Assembly: GCF_001941865.1 (NCBI RefSeq)
Contig: NZ_CP016162.1
Location: 2,418,001 to 2,482,000 of the forward strand
DNA: 64,000 nt
Source of the DNA: Pseudomonas alcaliphila JAB1
Lineage (GTDB): Bacteria; Pseudomonadota; Gammaproteobacteria; Pseudomonadales; Pseudomonadaceae
Direction of reading: 5' to 3'
Under the pieces are notes generated by a model. That model worked only from the letters and a program-made list of their open reading frames with translations, did not search any database and was not told the origin of the DNA. The translations under genes were made by a program, and so were the position numbers. Position 1 is the stretch's first letter; every line of letters begins with the position of its first letter. This document shows positions 1 to 9,770 of this stretch, one piece after another.

Positions 1-1
1 A

Positions 2-448
2 TCCCAACTCGATCGTTTTCTCATGCGTCTGTCGCTGGGTTACCCGGCGCAGGCTGCGGAACGGGCGTTGCTGCTGGGTGATGCCCGGCGCGATCTGTTG
101 CCGCGCATGGAATCCATTCTCGACCACGCTGAATTGGCCCGTCTGCAGGCGCAAGTGCCCAAGGTGCGTGCCAGTGATGCGCTGATCGACTATGTGCTGC
201 GCCTGGTCGAGGCGACGCGCAGTCAGCCGCAGTTCGCCTGGGGTTTGTCACCGCGTGCCAGTCTGGCGTTGTTGGCTGCAGCGCGGGCCTGGGCGCTGCT
301 GGCCGAACGTGATTACGTGATTCCCGAAGACGTGCAAGCGGTACTGCCGTCGGTAGTGGGGCACCGTCTGCGCGAGCGCGCCGACCCTACCGGTCATGGT
401 GGCGGCACTCTGGTGCAATGGTTGCTGCGCGAAGTGCCGGCGCTCTGA
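2..448 (+). CDS. MoxR family AAA+ ATPase, C-terminal part
   Basis: The reading frame is open from base 2 and starts mid-protein at the conserved 'QLDRFLMRL' segment of MoxR ATPases, so the Walker A and B region lies outside the window. About 148 residues remain, covering the sensor-2 arginine region and the helical lid, including the 'IPEDVQAVLPSVVGHRL' helix typical of the family. MoxR proteins are thought to act as ATP-driven chaperones for proteins with von Willebrand A-like domains. The next two genes, a DUF58 protein and TgpA, complete the usual three-gene cluster, and the stop codon overlaps the downstream ATG (TGATG). The family call is firm; the substrate is unknown. Confidence 0.93.
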   Translation, partial: SQLDRFLMRLSLGYPAQAAERALLLGDARRDLLPRMESILDHAELARLQAQVPKVRASDALIDYVLRLVEATRSQPQFAWGLSPRASLALLAAARAWALLAERDYVIPEDVQAVLPSVVGHRLRERADPTGHGGGTLVQWLLREVPAL

Positions 449-1404
449 TGCGTGCAGCGCTGAAGCCGCTCTGGCGGCGCTGGTTGGCCAGGCGTATTCC
501 GCCAGCGGCCAGCGTGCGCCTGAATCAGCGGCGCATTTTCATTCTGCCCAGCCGGGTGGGGGCGGTTTTTGCCGTGGCCCTGCTGCTGATGCTGCTGGTG
601 GGCATCAATTACCAGAACAGCCTGGCCTATGGCCTGACCTTCCTGCTGGTGTCGGTGTTTGTCGTCACCATCCTGCATACCTACCGCAACCTGGCCGGGT
701 TGGTACTCAAGGCCGGTGGCGGTGGTGCGGTGTTCGCCGGCGAGCATGCGCGCTTTCGCGTACGCCTGGAGAGCCCTGAGCGTGAACGCCAGGCCGTGGC
801 GCTGGGTTGGCCACCGTCTGATCTGGTGGTGCGCGACGTACCGCGCCAGGGGCAGACCGAAGTGGATCTGAGTCAGCCAGCCGTGCGACGTGGCTGGCTG
901 CGGCCCGAGCGTCTACGGGTGGAAAGCCGTTTTCCGCTGGGCTTGCTGGTGGCCTGGAGCTGGGTCGATCTGGATCAGGCGGTGCTGGTCTACCCGCGGC
1001 CGCTGGAGGGGGAGCTGCCGTTGTCGGCAGGTCTGGGCGACGAGGAGGAGGAAGAGGGCATGCGTGCCCGCGGCCAGGGCGCCGATGATTTCCAGGGCCT
1101 GCGCGAGTATCAACCAGGCGACTCGAAACGGCGCCTGGACTGGAAGGCCTATTCACGTGGCCAGGGCCTGCTGGTCAAGGATTTCGCCATGCTCAGCGGC
1201 CGCGATCTATGGCTGGACTTCGACAGCCTGGGTGGCGACAGCGAAATGCGTCTGTCGCTGCTCTGCCACTGGGTACTGCAATTTACCGAGCGGCAACAGG
1301 CGTTCGGCCTGCAACTGCCTGGGCAGGTAATCGCCCCGGATTATGGTGAGGGTCATCGCGATGCCTGCCTGCGCGCCCTGGCGTTGTTCGGAGCACGCGC
1401 ATGA
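448..1404 (+). CDS. DUF58 domain protein, MoxR partner
   Basis: A 318-residue protein. I start it at the ATG that overlaps the MoxR stop rather than the ATG 30 bases upstream, because the TGATG junction suggests translational coupling. Two membrane segments lie at about residues 30-75. The DUF58 signature 'REYQPGDSKRRLDWKAYSR' lies at about residues 218-236, in what is usually a von Willebrand A-like fold exposed to the cytoplasm. An acidic run (EEEEEEG) precedes it. DUF58 proteins are the standard partners of MoxR ATPases, with unknown biochemical activity. Its stop overlaps the tgpA start (ATGA), so the three genes almost certainly form one operon. Confidence 0.9.
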   Translation: MRAALKPLWRRWLARRIPPAASVRLNQRRIFILPSRVGAVFAVALLLMLLVGINYQNSLAYGLTFLLVSVFVVTILHTYRNLAGLVLKAGGGGAVFAGEHARFRVRLESPERERQAVALGWPPSDLVVRDVPRQGQTEVDLSQPAVRRGWLRPERLRVESRFPLGLLVAWSWVDLDQAVLVYPRPLEGELPLSAGLGDEEEEEGMRARGQGADDFQGLREYQPGDSKRRLDWKAYSRGQGLLVKDFAMLSGRDLWLDFDSLGGDSEMRLSLLCHWVLQFTERQQAFGLQLPGQVIAPDYGEGHRDACLRALALFGARA

Positions 1405-3386
1405 GCAGCCTGCCGGGTATCCCGAGGATCGCCCTGACCTGGTTGCTGGTCGCCCAGGTGCTGGTGATCGTGCCGCACCTGGTGCATCTGCCGCTGTGGA
1501 TGATCGCGCTATGGCTGGGCGCTGCCGGTTGGCGCGTACAGATCTTCCGCATGCGGGCGCGCTATCCCAATGGCTGGGCCAAGGGCGGCCTGGTGCTGCT
1601 GGTATTGGCTGGCATCCTGCTTTCGCGCGGCACACTGGTGGGGCTGGATGCCGCGTCGGTGCTGCTGATCGCCACCTTCACCCTCAAGCTGCTGGAGATG
1701 CGCACGCGGCGTGATGCGCTGGTGCTGATTTTCCTCGGTTTCTTCTGCGTGGTGACCGCCTATCTGTTCGAAGACGGCATTCTTGCCGCGCTCTACAGCC
1801 TGCTGCCGGTCACGGCGCTGCTGACCGCCCTGGTCGGCCTGCAGCACAGTGGTTTTGCCGAACGCCCCTGGCCGCCCCTGCGCCTGGCGGGTGGCCTGGT
1901 CCTGCAAGCGATACCGCTGATGCTGTTGCTGTTCGTGTTCTTTCCGCGCTTGGGGCCGTTGTGGTCACTGCCAATGCCCAGCGACAAGGGCGTCACTGGC
2001 CTGTCGGACAGCATGGAGCCGGCCGATATCGCTGAGCTCAGTCGCTCCTCGGCACTGGCCTTTCGCGCCAGCTTCGAGGGTGAAGTGCCGGCGAGAGGGC
2101 AGCTGTACTGGCGTGCTCTGACGCTGGAGCGTTTTGATGGCAGACGCTGGTCGCAGTCCGGTTACGCTGATGTACCCGTCGCGCCGCAGTGGAGCAAGGC
2201 CGGCGAACCGCTCGATTACAGCATCATCATGCAGCCCAGCGGCAAGCGTTGGCTGTACGCGCTGGATGTCGGCGAGATGGCGCAGGACAGCGGGCGGATG
2301 ATGAACGACTTCCGTTGGCAGAGACTGCGTCCGGTGGATCGGCCCCTGCTGTACCAGGTGCGTTCCTGGCCGGAGGCCATGCGGGAGGCGCAGGCCGAAC
2401 CGCCAGGTATCCGGCAGGCGCTGCAATTACCCGAGCAGGGCGACCCGCGCAGTCGCGCCTGGGCGGCTGAACTGAAGGAGCAGTATCCGCAGAGCGACGC
2501 ATTAGTGGCGGCAGTGCTGCAGCATTTTAACCGTGAACCCTACGTCTACACACTGCGCCCGCAGCCTCTGGGCAGCGACAGCATCGACGATTTCCTGTTC
2601 AACACCCGGCGTGGTTTTTGCGCGCACTATGCCGGCGCCATGACCTTCGTGCTGCGTGCCGCGGGTATTCCCGCGCGGGTGGTGGCCGGTTATCAGGGCG
2701 GCGAGCTCAATCCCAATGGCAACTACATCCAGGTCCGTCAGTTCGACGCCCATGCCTGGGTCGAGTACTGGCAGCCGGGCCGTGGCTGGCGCAGCGTCGA
2801 TCCGACTTTTCAGGTAGCACCGGAGCGTATCGAGCAAGGGCTGGAAGAGGCCTTGGCCGAGGAGGATGGTTTTCTCGACGATCAACCCTTCTCGCCACTG
2901 CGCTACCGCGAGCTGGCCTGGCTCAATCAGCTGCGCATGAGCTGGGAGAATCTCAATTACGGCTGGCAGCGCTGGGTGCTGGGGTACCAGGGCGAGCAGC
3001 AGCTGAAACTGCTGCAGAACTGGTTCGGCAGCCTCGATTGGCAGCGTCTGGCGCTCGTTCTGGTGGGCACTGGAGCGCTTCTGATTGGCCTGCTGGCGCT
3101 GTGGTTGCTCAAGCCCTGGCAACAGCGGCCTGATCCGCAACGCCAGGCGTTTCGCAAGTTCGAGCGGCTGTTGGCGCGCCATGACGTGCGCCGGGAAGCG
3201 GGTGAGGGCGCACGCTCCTTCGCGTTGCGCGCGGCGCGGCAGTTGCCCGAGCAGGCGGAGCAGATCGAGACATTTGCCCGTTGCTTCGAACAGCAGCGTT
3301 ATGCCGGCGGGCCCGCGTCGCGTGATGCCCTGCGGCAGGCATTGAGTGATTTGCGCAGAGCATTACCCTGGCGCCTGTCGCGTTAG
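1401..3386 (+). CDS. tgpA: TgpA, membrane transglutaminase
   Basis: A 661-residue inner-membrane protein with five or six hydrophobic segments in residues 8-182, a periplasmic transglutaminase-like core, one more membrane helix near residues 550-575, and a cytoplasmic DUF4129-like tail. The catalytic triad is visible: Cys407 in 'RRGFCAHYAGAM', His451 in 'DAHAWVEYW' and Asp467 in 'WRSVDPTF'. This matches P. aeruginosa TgpA, reported as essential for growth and with transglutaminase activity in its periplasmic domain. The start overlaps the DUF58 stop. The physiological substrate is not established; a role in envelope maintenance is inferred from topology and from the MoxR/DUF58 context. Confidence 0.93.
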   Translation: MSSLPGIPRIALTWLLVAQVLVIVPHLVHLPLWMIALWLGAAGWRVQIFRMRARYPNGWAKGGLVLLVLAGILLSRGTLVGLDAASVLLIATFTLKLLEMRTRRDALVLIFLGFFCVVTAYLFEDGILAALYSLLPVTALLTALVGLQHSGFAERPWPPLRLAGGLVLQAIPLMLLLFVFFPRLGPLWSLPMPSDKGVTGLSDSMEPADIAELSRSSALAFRASFEGEVPARGQLYWRALTLERFDGRRWSQSGYADVPVAPQWSKAGEPLDYSIIMQPSGKRWLYALDVGEMAQDSGRMMNDFRWQRLRPVDRPLLYQVRSWPEAMREAQAEPPGIRQALQLPEQGDPRSRAWAAELKEQYPQSDALVAAVLQHFNREPYVYTLRPQPLGSDSIDDFLFNTRRGFCAHYAGAMTFVLRAAGIPARVVAGYQGGELNPNGNYIQVRQFDAHAWVEYWQPGRGWRSVDPTFQVAPERIEQGLEEALAEEDGFLDDQPFSPLRYRELAWLNQLRMSWENLNYGWQRWVLGYQGEQQLKLLQNWFGSLDWQRLALVLVGTGALLIGLLALWLLKPWQQRPDPQRQAFRKFERLLARHDVRREAGEGARSFALRAARQLPEQAEQIETFARCFEQQRYAGGPASRDALRQALSDLRRALPWRLSR

Positions 3387-3459
3387 CGACCATTGGTCAC
3401 TTGTTTGAGTGGGGGGCCGGGTTGTTAGCTTGATGCATCGTCGTTTGGGAGGATCGAGC

Positions 3460-4230
3460 ATGAGCGATTTCATCGAACATTGTTTGGGGCGTGTCCTGGC
3501 TCTGCAGGTGCGGCTGTATGCCTGCCAGGCGCGGTTGGCTGACTGCACTGACACCGAGGCCTTGCACGACCTGCGCATCGCCCTGCGGCAATTGCGCAGC
3601 CTGTTGCGTCCGCTGCGCGGTTTGCCGGCTGTGGATGCTCTGGAGCAGGGAGCCGCAGTGCTGGGCCGCCTCAGTGGGCCGCTGCGTGATCGTGAGGTGT
3701 TGGTGGCCGAGCTGACTCGTCTGGGCCTGGTGCATCTGGCGCCTGCCGATGAGGCGCAGCGCGCCGCAGGTTACGTTGCCATTGCCAGCAGTGGCGAGTT
3801 GGCCGACCTGATGCTGTTGCTCGACGGCTGGCCGGCGAATTGGCGTGAAGCTGCCAGGCAAGGCCAATTGAACGATGTGGACAAGCGCATCCGGCGCCGC
3901 CTGCGGCGCCAGCAACGACAACTGGCCCGCGCGTTACGCGATCCGGCGCATGACCGCCATCGCCTGCGCCTGCTGATCAAACGTGTGCGCTACGCTGCTG
4001 AAACCTACCCGGCACAAAGTCGTTTGAGCAAGGCGGCGCAGCTCAGGCTCAAACGTGCGCAAAGCGCCCTTGGCGACTGGCATGACCACCTGCAGTGGCT
4101 GGCGCAGGCCGATGCGCTGGCGTCGCTGGGCCCTTGCCGGGCAATCTGGCTGCAGGCTCAGCAGGCGGCCGAGCAACGCGCTGATGGAGCCCTGCTGGCA
4201 CTGTATGGCGATTTTCCCAGCGTGGAATAA
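3460..4230 (+). CDS. CHAD domain protein
   Basis: A 256-residue, almost entirely helical protein. The start at 3460 is chosen because GGGAGG lies 7 bases upstream; an in-frame ATG at 3409 has no such site. The CHAD fold (conserved histidine alpha-helical domain) shows in 'ALHDLRIALRQLRSLLRPL' near the N-terminus and in 'HRLRLLIKRVRYAAETY' near residue 170, both with conserved His and basic residues on helix faces. CHAD domains bind inorganic polyphosphate and target proteins to polyphosphate granules. No fused CYTH (triphosphatase) domain is present. It sits 73 bases after tgpA and could be read from the same transcript. Confidence 0.82.
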   Translation: MSDFIEHCLGRVLALQVRLYACQARLADCTDTEALHDLRIALRQLRSLLRPLRGLPAVDALEQGAAVLGRLSGPLRDREVLVAELTRLGLVHLAPADEAQRAAGYVAIASSGELADLMLLLDGWPANWREAARQGQLNDVDKRIRRRLRRQQRQLARALRDPAHDRHRLRLLIKRVRYAAETYPAQSRLSKAAQLRLKRAQSALGDWHDHLQWLAQADALASLGPCRAIWLQAQQAAEQRADGALLALYGDFPSVE

Positions 4231-4336
4231 GGCTACATTTTCGCCGCAAATATGACCGTATAAGCATCCTTGCGGGCTATCGTTCAGTTGCCACCATCCC
4301 CTAAGATCGTCGCCATCGATGAATGCCGAGGTGCGT

Positions 4337-5134
4337 ATGATCTTTTCCGAAATGCTCGAAGCGGTGCGCCGCGATGCCGATGCCGTGGTGATCCCGGCCG
4401 AATGGGGGCAGGGACGCGCCAGTTTCGGCGGTCTGGTGGCGGCTCTGGCGTTCGAGGCGATGCGCGCCAAGGTGCCGCAGGACCGACCGGTGCGCTCGCT
4501 GGCCATCACCTTCGTCGGGCCGGTGGCGCCGGATGTTCCTGTCAGTTTTCAGGCCGAGGTGCTGCGCGAGGGCAAGGCGGTCAGCCAGATGTCCCTGCGT
4601 GCAGTTCAGGATGGCCAGGTGGTGACCGTGGTGCAGGGCAGCTTTGGCGCATCGCGTCCTTCGACGATTGCCGTGGAGGCACTTGCCGCGCCGCAGATCA
4701 CGCCGGTCGAGCAATGCCAGGAATTGCCCTACGTGCGCAATGTCACGCCGGAGTTCACCCGCTTCCTGGCCATGCGTTGGGGGATTGGCGGCATGCCTTT
4801 CAGCAACACGCCGTCGCGGCAGATGGGCGGCTGGGTGCGCTTGCGCGGTGAGCGCGAGCCGCAGGCGCTCAGCGAGGCGCATGTGCTGGCACTGGTCGAC
4901 GCCTGGCCGCCTGCGCTGCTGCCGTATCTGAAAAGCCCGGCGCCGGGCAGCTCGCTGACCTGGACCATCGAGTTCGTCCAGCCGCTACACACCCTCAGCA
5001 GCGAAGACTGGTGCCTGTATCGTGCGGATATCGAACATGCCCGCGATGGTTACGGGCACGTGGCGGCGGCGATGTGGACACCTGCAGGTGAGCTGATCGC
5101 CTTGAGCCGGCAGACCGTGACCGTATTTGCCTGA
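4337..5134 (+). CDS. Thioesterase family protein (TesB-like double hotdog)
   Basis: A 265-residue protein resembling TesB-type acyl-CoA thioesterases with two hotdog repeats. The N-terminal half carries 'GRASFGGLVAALAFEAM' and 'RSLAITFVGPV', and the C-terminal half 'SLTWTIEFVQPL' and 'RDGYGHVAAAMWTPAGELIALSRQ'; the last segment matches the end of many acyl-CoA thioesterase II proteins. I prefer the ATG at 4337 (GAGG 5-8 bases upstream) over the in-frame ATG at 4319. It likely hydrolyses a medium- or long-chain acyl-CoA; the actual substrate cannot be read from sequence. It stands alone on the plus strand, convergent with the DUF962 gene one base away. Confidence 0.8.
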   Translation: MIFSEMLEAVRRDADAVVIPAEWGQGRASFGGLVAALAFEAMRAKVPQDRPVRSLAITFVGPVAPDVPVSFQAEVLREGKAVSQMSLRAVQDGQVVTVVQGSFGASRPSTIAVEALAAPQITPVEQCQELPYVRNVTPEFTRFLAMRWGIGGMPFSNTPSRQMGGWVRLRGEREPQALSEAHVLALVDAWPPALLPYLKSPAPGSSLTWTIEFVQPLHTLSSEDWCLYRADIEHARDGYGHVAAAMWTPAGELIALSRQTVTVFA

Positions 5135-5135
5135 T

Positions 5136-5498
5136 TCAGTGGCGCCGGCGTTGGCGCCAGGCGCGCCACCACGCGCCGCTGAAGAGAAAGCGCGGGAACG
5201 TCACGCACTGCTCCAACAGCAGGCGCTTCAGCGCATCGCTCTTGCTGGCGAAGGGTTCCGCAGGCTGTTGCTCCAGTCTGTGGCCGTGAGCTTGCAGCGC
5301 CAGGGAGGCGATCAGGCCGATGCTGCCCAGTGCCAACGGCACGAACCGCAGATGCCATAGGCCGATCAGCAGCAGTATCAGCGACAGCAGGAACAGTGGC
5401 ACGGCGATCAGGTGCAGCAGCAGATTGGTGGGATGCCGATGCTGGCTGGCGTAATGACGCCATTGCCAGGCCAGCAGGTTGGGGTGACGTTTGCTCAT
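5136..5498 (-). CDS. Mpo1-like / DUF962 membrane protein
   Basis: A 120-residue protein with two or three hydrophobic helices. It has the DUF962 (Mpo1-like) hallmarks: 'HYASQHRHPTNLLLHLIAVP' near residues 15-35 and 'LQAHGHRLEQQPAEPF' near residue 80, both rich in histidines that in the yeast Mpo1 family are thought to coordinate iron. Yeast Mpo1 is an Fe(II)-dependent dioxygenase acting on 2-hydroxy fatty acids; the bacterial role is unknown. The start at 5498 is chosen because a GAGGAT site lies about 9 bases upstream; an upstream in-frame ATG at 5543 has no good site. Confidence 0.72.
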   Translation of the reverse strand: MSKRHPNLLAWQWRHYASQHRHPTNLLLHLIAVPLFLLSLILLLIGLWHLRFVPLALGSIGLIASLALQAHGHRLEQQPAEPFASKSDALKRLLLEQCVTFPRFLFSGAWWRAWRQRRRH

Positions 5499-5601
5499 GG
5501 GACGATCCTCGACTCGATAAGACGAGTCTAGGATCGCCGCCAATGCAGAGCGAATTGCTCCTGGCTATGGCGCAGATAGGCTTATGCCTAAAGGGCCACC
5601 T

Positions 5602-7065
5602 CTACAGGCGCAACTGGCCGATGGCCTTGTTCAGCTCGCCTGCCAGTTGGGCGAGTTGCTGACTGGTGGCGGCCGATTCGAGGGTCTGGCCAACGGTCTG
5701 TTCGGTGACGTCACGAATGCCCACCACCGAGCGGCTCATTTCTTCGGCCACCTGGCTCTGCTGTGTGGCGGCCACGGCGATCTGTGTATTGCTGTCGCGC
5801 ATCAGCGCCACGGCGGCGGTGATCGCCGCCAGCGACTCGCCGGCTTCTTGCGCCAGTTGTACGCAATGGTTGGCGTTCTCCGAGCTTTCGCGCATGAACT
5901 CCACGGCGTCGCGGGTGCCGCCCTGCAGGTTGCCGATCATCTGGGTGATTTCGTCGGTGGAGTCCTGCACGCGCTTGGCCAGGTTGCGCACCTCGTCGGC
6001 GACCACGGCGAAGCCGCGACCCATTTCACCGGCGCGGGCGGCCTCGATGGCGGCATTGAGGGCGAGCAGGTTGGTCTGTTCGGCGATGCCGTGAATCACA
6101 CCGACCACGCGGCTGATGTGCTGGCTGTCTTCGGCCAGGCGCTCGATGCTGGCGGCGCTTTGGCGTACGCCCTGCGACAGGGCTGCGATGGATTGCTCGA
6201 CCCGTTCGACCACCTGCTGGCCTGCGCGCGCTAGCTGATCGGCATTGAGCGACTGATCGCGGGTGGTACCAGCGTGATCGGCGATATGCTGCACGGTCGC
6301 CGACATCTCGTTGATCGCGGTGGCAGCCTGATCGGTTTCACTTTGCTGGCTGAGCATGCCCTGACGCACCGCCCCCATGCGCTCGGCCATATCGCGGGTG
6401 CCACTGTTCAGCTCGTCAGCCACCTGGCCGACGGTGCCGACCACGCGCTGATAGCCGGCTTGCATGGCGTTGAAGGCGGCGGCCATCTGGCCGACCTCGT
6501 CACGGCTGCTCAGAGGGACGCGCAGGGACAGGTCGCCGCTGCGCTCGGCTTGCAGTATCACGTCCTTGAGGGTGTTGAGATGGCTGAGCAGAAAGCGGAT
6601 CAACAGCTGCGAAGCAGCCAGCAGCAACAGCATCAACACGGCAACTGCGACGGCATAGGTCAGCGCGTGCTGGGCGAACAGGTCGAGCAGGCTGGGCGCG
6701 CGCGCCATGACCGCCAGGGTGCGTCCATCGCTGAGGGTGACGCGCTGCGCGCCGATCACCGGCGAGTCGCCGAACCGGGCGTCATGCTGCACGGCCTGCC
6801 AGCCACTGGCGTCGGGGCCACCTTGAGCACCTGGCAGGCTGCCGTTGCCCACCTGGATGTTGCTCGAACTGGGCAGTGCCGCCTGCTGCGGCCACTGCTG
6901 GAGCAGGCGCGCCTGCGCGATTGCAGCCTGCTTGGCATCGGCGCTGCGTGCCTGCTGTTCGGTATGCAGGGCGAACAGCACCAGCATCAGACTGATGACG
7001 AAGGCAACGGCATTGACCGCCCAGAATTTGTACTTCAGAGAAAGATCGCTGATCCAGGCGCCCAT
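5602..7065 (-). CDS. Methyl-accepting chemotaxis protein
   Basis: A 487-residue chemoreceptor. One membrane helix lies at about residues 13-32 ('[18 protein letters not shown]'), followed by a short periplasmic domain of about 115 residues, a second helix near residues 145-170, a HAMP segment, and a long signalling coiled coil. The highly conserved hairpin tip reads '[20 protein letters not shown]' followed by '[14 protein letters not shown]'. No C-terminal NWETF-type CheR tether is present. The start at 7065 is chosen over an upstream in-frame ATG at 7149 because it directly precedes the first helix. The ligand is unknown; the small sensor domain matches no family I recognise. Confidence 0.93.
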   Translation of the reverse strand: MGAWISDLSLKYKFWAVNAVAFVISLMLVLFALHTEQQARSADAKQAAIAQARLLQQWPQQAALPSSSNIQVGNGSLPGAQGGPDASGWQAVQHDARFGDSPVIGAQRVTLSDGRTLAVMARAPSLLDLFAQHALTYAVAVAVLMLLLLAASQLLIRFLLSHLNTLKDVILQAERSGDLSLRVPLSSRDEVGQMAAAFNAMQAGYQRVVGTVGQVADELNSGTRDMAERMGAVRQGMLSQQSETDQAATAINEMSATVQHIADHAGTTRDQSLNADQLARAGQQVVERVEQSIAALSQGVRQSAASIERLAEDSQHISRVVGVIHGIAEQTNLLALNAAIEAARAGEMGRGFAVVADEVRNLAKRVQDSTDEITQMIGNLQGGTRDAVEFMRESSENANHCVQLAQEAGESLAAITAAVALMRDSNTQIAVAATQQSQVAEEMSRSVVGIRDVTEQTVGQTLESAATSQQLAQLAGELNKAIGQLRL

Positions 7066-7149
7066 GCTGTTGTTATCCGTCTCGCTGCGTTCGCTATTGG
7101 CCAAGTGCCAGCAGTATGCATCGGTACACAGCCAGGGTCTTGACGCCAA

Positions 7150-7977
7150 TCAATACTCTTGCGTCGAGTCTTCGACTATGGCTGGCATATCGAAGAACGC
7201 TCGCGCACAGGCTGTGGTCTGTGCCGCCAGGGTTTCCTCGCTTTGCCCGCGGTGCAACGCCACCTCGCGCAGCACCTCGCCGAGAAAGGCAGGCTCGTTA
7301 CGCCCGCTCTTGGGCTTTGGCCGCAGGCTGCGCGGTAACAGGAAGGGCGCATCGGTCTCCAGCATCAGGCGCTCGCCGGGGATATCCTTGAGCAGCGGAT
7401 GCAGGTGCGTACCGCGACGTTCGTCGCAGACCCAGCCGGTGATGCCGATATGCAGGTCGAGATCGAGATAGGCATAGAGTGCAGAGCGTTCGCCAGTAAA
7501 GCAGTGCACCACGGCCGCTGGCAGTCGGTCACGATAGTCATGCAGGATTTCCAGCAGGCGCTGGCTGGCTTCGCGTTCATGCAGAAACACCGGTATCTGC
7601 AACTCGACGGCCAGGGCCAGTTGTTCCTCCAGTGCTTTTTCCTGCGCCGGGCGTGGCGAGAAGTCGCGATCAAAATCCAGTCCGCATTCGCCTACGGCGC
7701 GCACTTGTGGCTCGGCCAGTAACGCCTTGAGCGTGCGGCTGCTGGCGCCATTCCACGAGCTTGCATCGTGCGGGTGAACTCCGGCGGTGCTAAATAGGCG
7801 CTGGCCGCTGCTATCCAACTGTCGGCAAAGTGCGAGGCTGGCCTCGCTTTCATTCAGACTGGTGCCGGTCAGCACCAACTGACACACCCCGGCTGCATAG
7901 GCGCGTTCGAGCAGCGCCTCGGCCTGCACCGCGAGGCTGGGGTGGGTGAGATTGACGGCAATATCGATGAGTTGCAT
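7150..7977 (-). CDS. tatD: TatD family metal-dependent hydrolase
   Basis: A 275-residue TIM-barrel hydrolase closely resembling E. coli TatD. The N-terminus reads '[12 protein letters not shown]', the TatD-subgroup variant of the usual DxHxH motif. It also has '[13 protein letters not shown]', '[13 protein letters not shown]', 'AVVHCFTG', '[12 protein letters not shown]' and '[13 protein letters not shown]'. TatD proteins are metal-dependent nucleases: E. coli TatD has 3'-5' exonuclease activity on single-stranded DNA and RNA and is linked to repair of oxidative damage. It is not part of a tat export operon here. It lies just upstream of the chemoreceptor on the same strand, 84 bases from that start. 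Confidence 0.9.
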   Translation of the reverse strand: MQLIDIAVNLTHPSLAVQAEALLERAYAAGVCQLVLTGTSLNESEASLALCRQLDSSGQRLFSTAGVHPHDASSWNGASSRTLKALLAEPQVRAVGECGLDFDRDFSPRPAQEKALEEQLALAVELQIPVFLHEREASQRLLEILHDYRDRLPAAVVHCFTGERSALYAYLDLDLHIGITGWVCDERRGTHLHPLLKDIPGERLMLETDAPFLLPRSLRPKPKSGRNEPAFLGEVLREVALHRGQSEETLAAQTTACARAFFDMPAIVEDSTQEY

Positions 7978-8250
7978 GGTGCCACCTGTTGAACGCGAGG
8001 GGGCAGAATAGCAGATGCTATCCGTTCGTCAGGAAGTCGATTTAAAACAATAAGTTGGTCGCTGTTTTTAAGGTTGATGCAAGGTTGTGGGGTGGCGCGG
8101 CAGCGCTCTGCTGTGCCAATCTCCGCGCCCCTGCCGCCCTTGGAGCTTGTTTGGCGGGTATACGGTCAGTAGCCGCCTGTCGCGCATCGGCGTACAGCAG
8201 CCACCAACCGGATGAGGCTTCGGCGGTCTACCGCCTTCCCTGGAGAGTCG

Positions 8251-9642
8251 ATGTCGCGATTGCTGCTGATCCTGTGCCTACTGGCTGCGCTGCCGTTGTC
8301 GGTCAGTGCGCGCGTGGCCGGCCCGCCGGAGGTCGGCAGTCAGGCCCGCAGTGCGCGCGATCTGCCGACGATTCGCAGCAGTGGTGAGCTACGGGTGCTG
8401 GTCAATCAGAGCCGCAACAGCTCGGGCTCGGTCAAGGGCCAGAGCATTGGCGTCGAATATCACCGCCTACGGGCGTTCGAGCAGTACCTCAACCGCAATG
8501 CCCGAGATGGTCGCAGCCTCAGACTGAAGATCATCCCCAAAGCCAAGGATCAGTTGCTTGGCGCATTGCAGCGCGGCGAGGGCGATCTGGTTGCGCCCGG
8601 CGAACTGCTCAATGTGCGCACCGGGCATGATGTCAGTGCCAGTACGGCGATTCGCCGCGAAGTACCGCTGGTGCTGGTGTCGAAGCAGGGTAACCGGCAT
8701 TACCGCAGCCTCGAACAGCTGGCCGGGCGTAGTCTTTCATTGCCAGCGGGTAGCGCCGTGGGTGACGCGCTACGGTTGATCAACCAGCAACTGGCTGAGC
8801 GCAAACTGCCGCCCATCGTGGTCGAGTGGGTCGACCCCAGCCTGGCCGTCGAAGATGTACTGGAAATGGTCCAGGCCGGCATCTTCGAGCGTACTGCGGT
8901 GGAGCTGCCGATCGCCGAACGTTGGGCCAAGGTGATGCCCAAGTTGCGCGTCGACAAGCATCTGTTCCTGGCACGTGATGGCGACATGAAATGGTTCATG
9001 CGCCCCGATGCGCCGATGCTACGAGCCAGTATCGACCGTTTCTTCAGTAGCTATCAGAGCCCGGCCGACCAGGATGCGGCGTTCCAACGTGTCTATCGCC
9101 GCTTATACAAGGTGCATTCGCCGCTGGGGCGCACTGAACGACAGCGTCTGGAGAAGGTGCGCCCGGTGCTGCAGCAGCATGCCGAGCAGCAGGGTTTCGA
9201 TTGGCTGATGCTGGCTGCGCTAGCATTCAAGGAGTCGACGTTGAACCCATCGGCGCGCGGCGCCAGCGGCGCGACCGGGCTGATGCAGATCACCCCGGCG
9301 GCAGCGCGTAGCGTCGGGGTGAGCAACATTCAGAACCTCGACGGTAACGTCCAGGCCAGCAGCAAGTACCTGGCGATGATCCGCCGCAACTTCTTCAACA
9401 GCCCGCAGCTCAACGAGCGCGAGCGCATGGCCTTCGTCCTGGCTGGCTACAACCTGGGGCCGCAGCGGGTGCAGAGCCTGCGCGCCGAGGCTCGCAGGCG
9501 TGGCCTCAATCCCAATCAGTGGTTCTTCCAGGTCGAACGTGTGGCCATGGAGCAGATGGGCATGGGCGTGGTGAGTTATGTGAATGCGGTGAATAAGTAC
9601 TACCTTGCTTATGACCGTGAGCGCTATCTGCTCGAACCGTAA
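8251..9642 (+). CDS. MltF-like membrane-bound lytic murein transglycosylase
   Basis: A 463-residue exported protein with a signal peptide ('MSRLLLILCLLAALPLSVSA'). Residues about 40-270 form a periplasmic solute-binding-like domain (SBP family 3). Residues about 300-440 form a lytic transglycosylase (SLT) domain with the catalytic Glu in 'LAALAFKESTLNPSARG' and the following 'GATGLMQITPAAA' motif. The enzyme cleaves the MurNAc-GlcNAc bond of peptidoglycan to give 1,6-anhydro products. The two-domain layout is that of MltF, but mltF is usually beside purL, which is absent here, so this is probably a paralogue. The start at 8251 has GGAGAG just upstream. Confidence 0.88.
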   Translation: MSRLLLILCLLAALPLSVSARVAGPPEVGSQARSARDLPTIRSSGELRVLVNQSRNSSGSVKGQSIGVEYHRLRAFEQYLNRNARDGRSLRLKIIPKAKDQLLGALQRGEGDLVAPGELLNVRTGHDVSASTAIRREVPLVLVSKQGNRHYRSLEQLAGRSLSLPAGSAVGDALRLINQQLAERKLPPIVVEWVDPSLAVEDVLEMVQAGIFERTAVELPIAERWAKVMPKLRVDKHLFLARDGDMKWFMRPDAPMLRASIDRFFSSYQSPADQDAAFQRVYRRLYKVHSPLGRTERQRLEKVRPVLQQHAEQQGFDWLMLAALAFKESTLNPSARGASGATGLMQITPAAARSVGVSNIQNLDGNVQASSKYLAMIRRNFFNSPQLNERERMAFVLAGYNLGPQRVQSLRAEARRRGLNPNQWFFQVERVAMEQMGMGVVSYVNAVNKYYLAYDRERYLLEP

Positions 9643-9770
9643 AGGCAGCGTCTGACGGCCAAGTAGATATTTATTTATTCGATATTAATTGCCGGTGTTT
9701 TGCTGTTTTTTAATCGAGTGCATTGGATATTCTGTGCGCCATCAACTCCACACACGAAGGAAGGGTTGTA

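Noticed and set aside
7978..8250. Possible small RNA between tatD and the transglycosylase gene
   Set aside because: The region has some GC-rich stems, but I could not identify a promoter-terminator pair or a known RNA.
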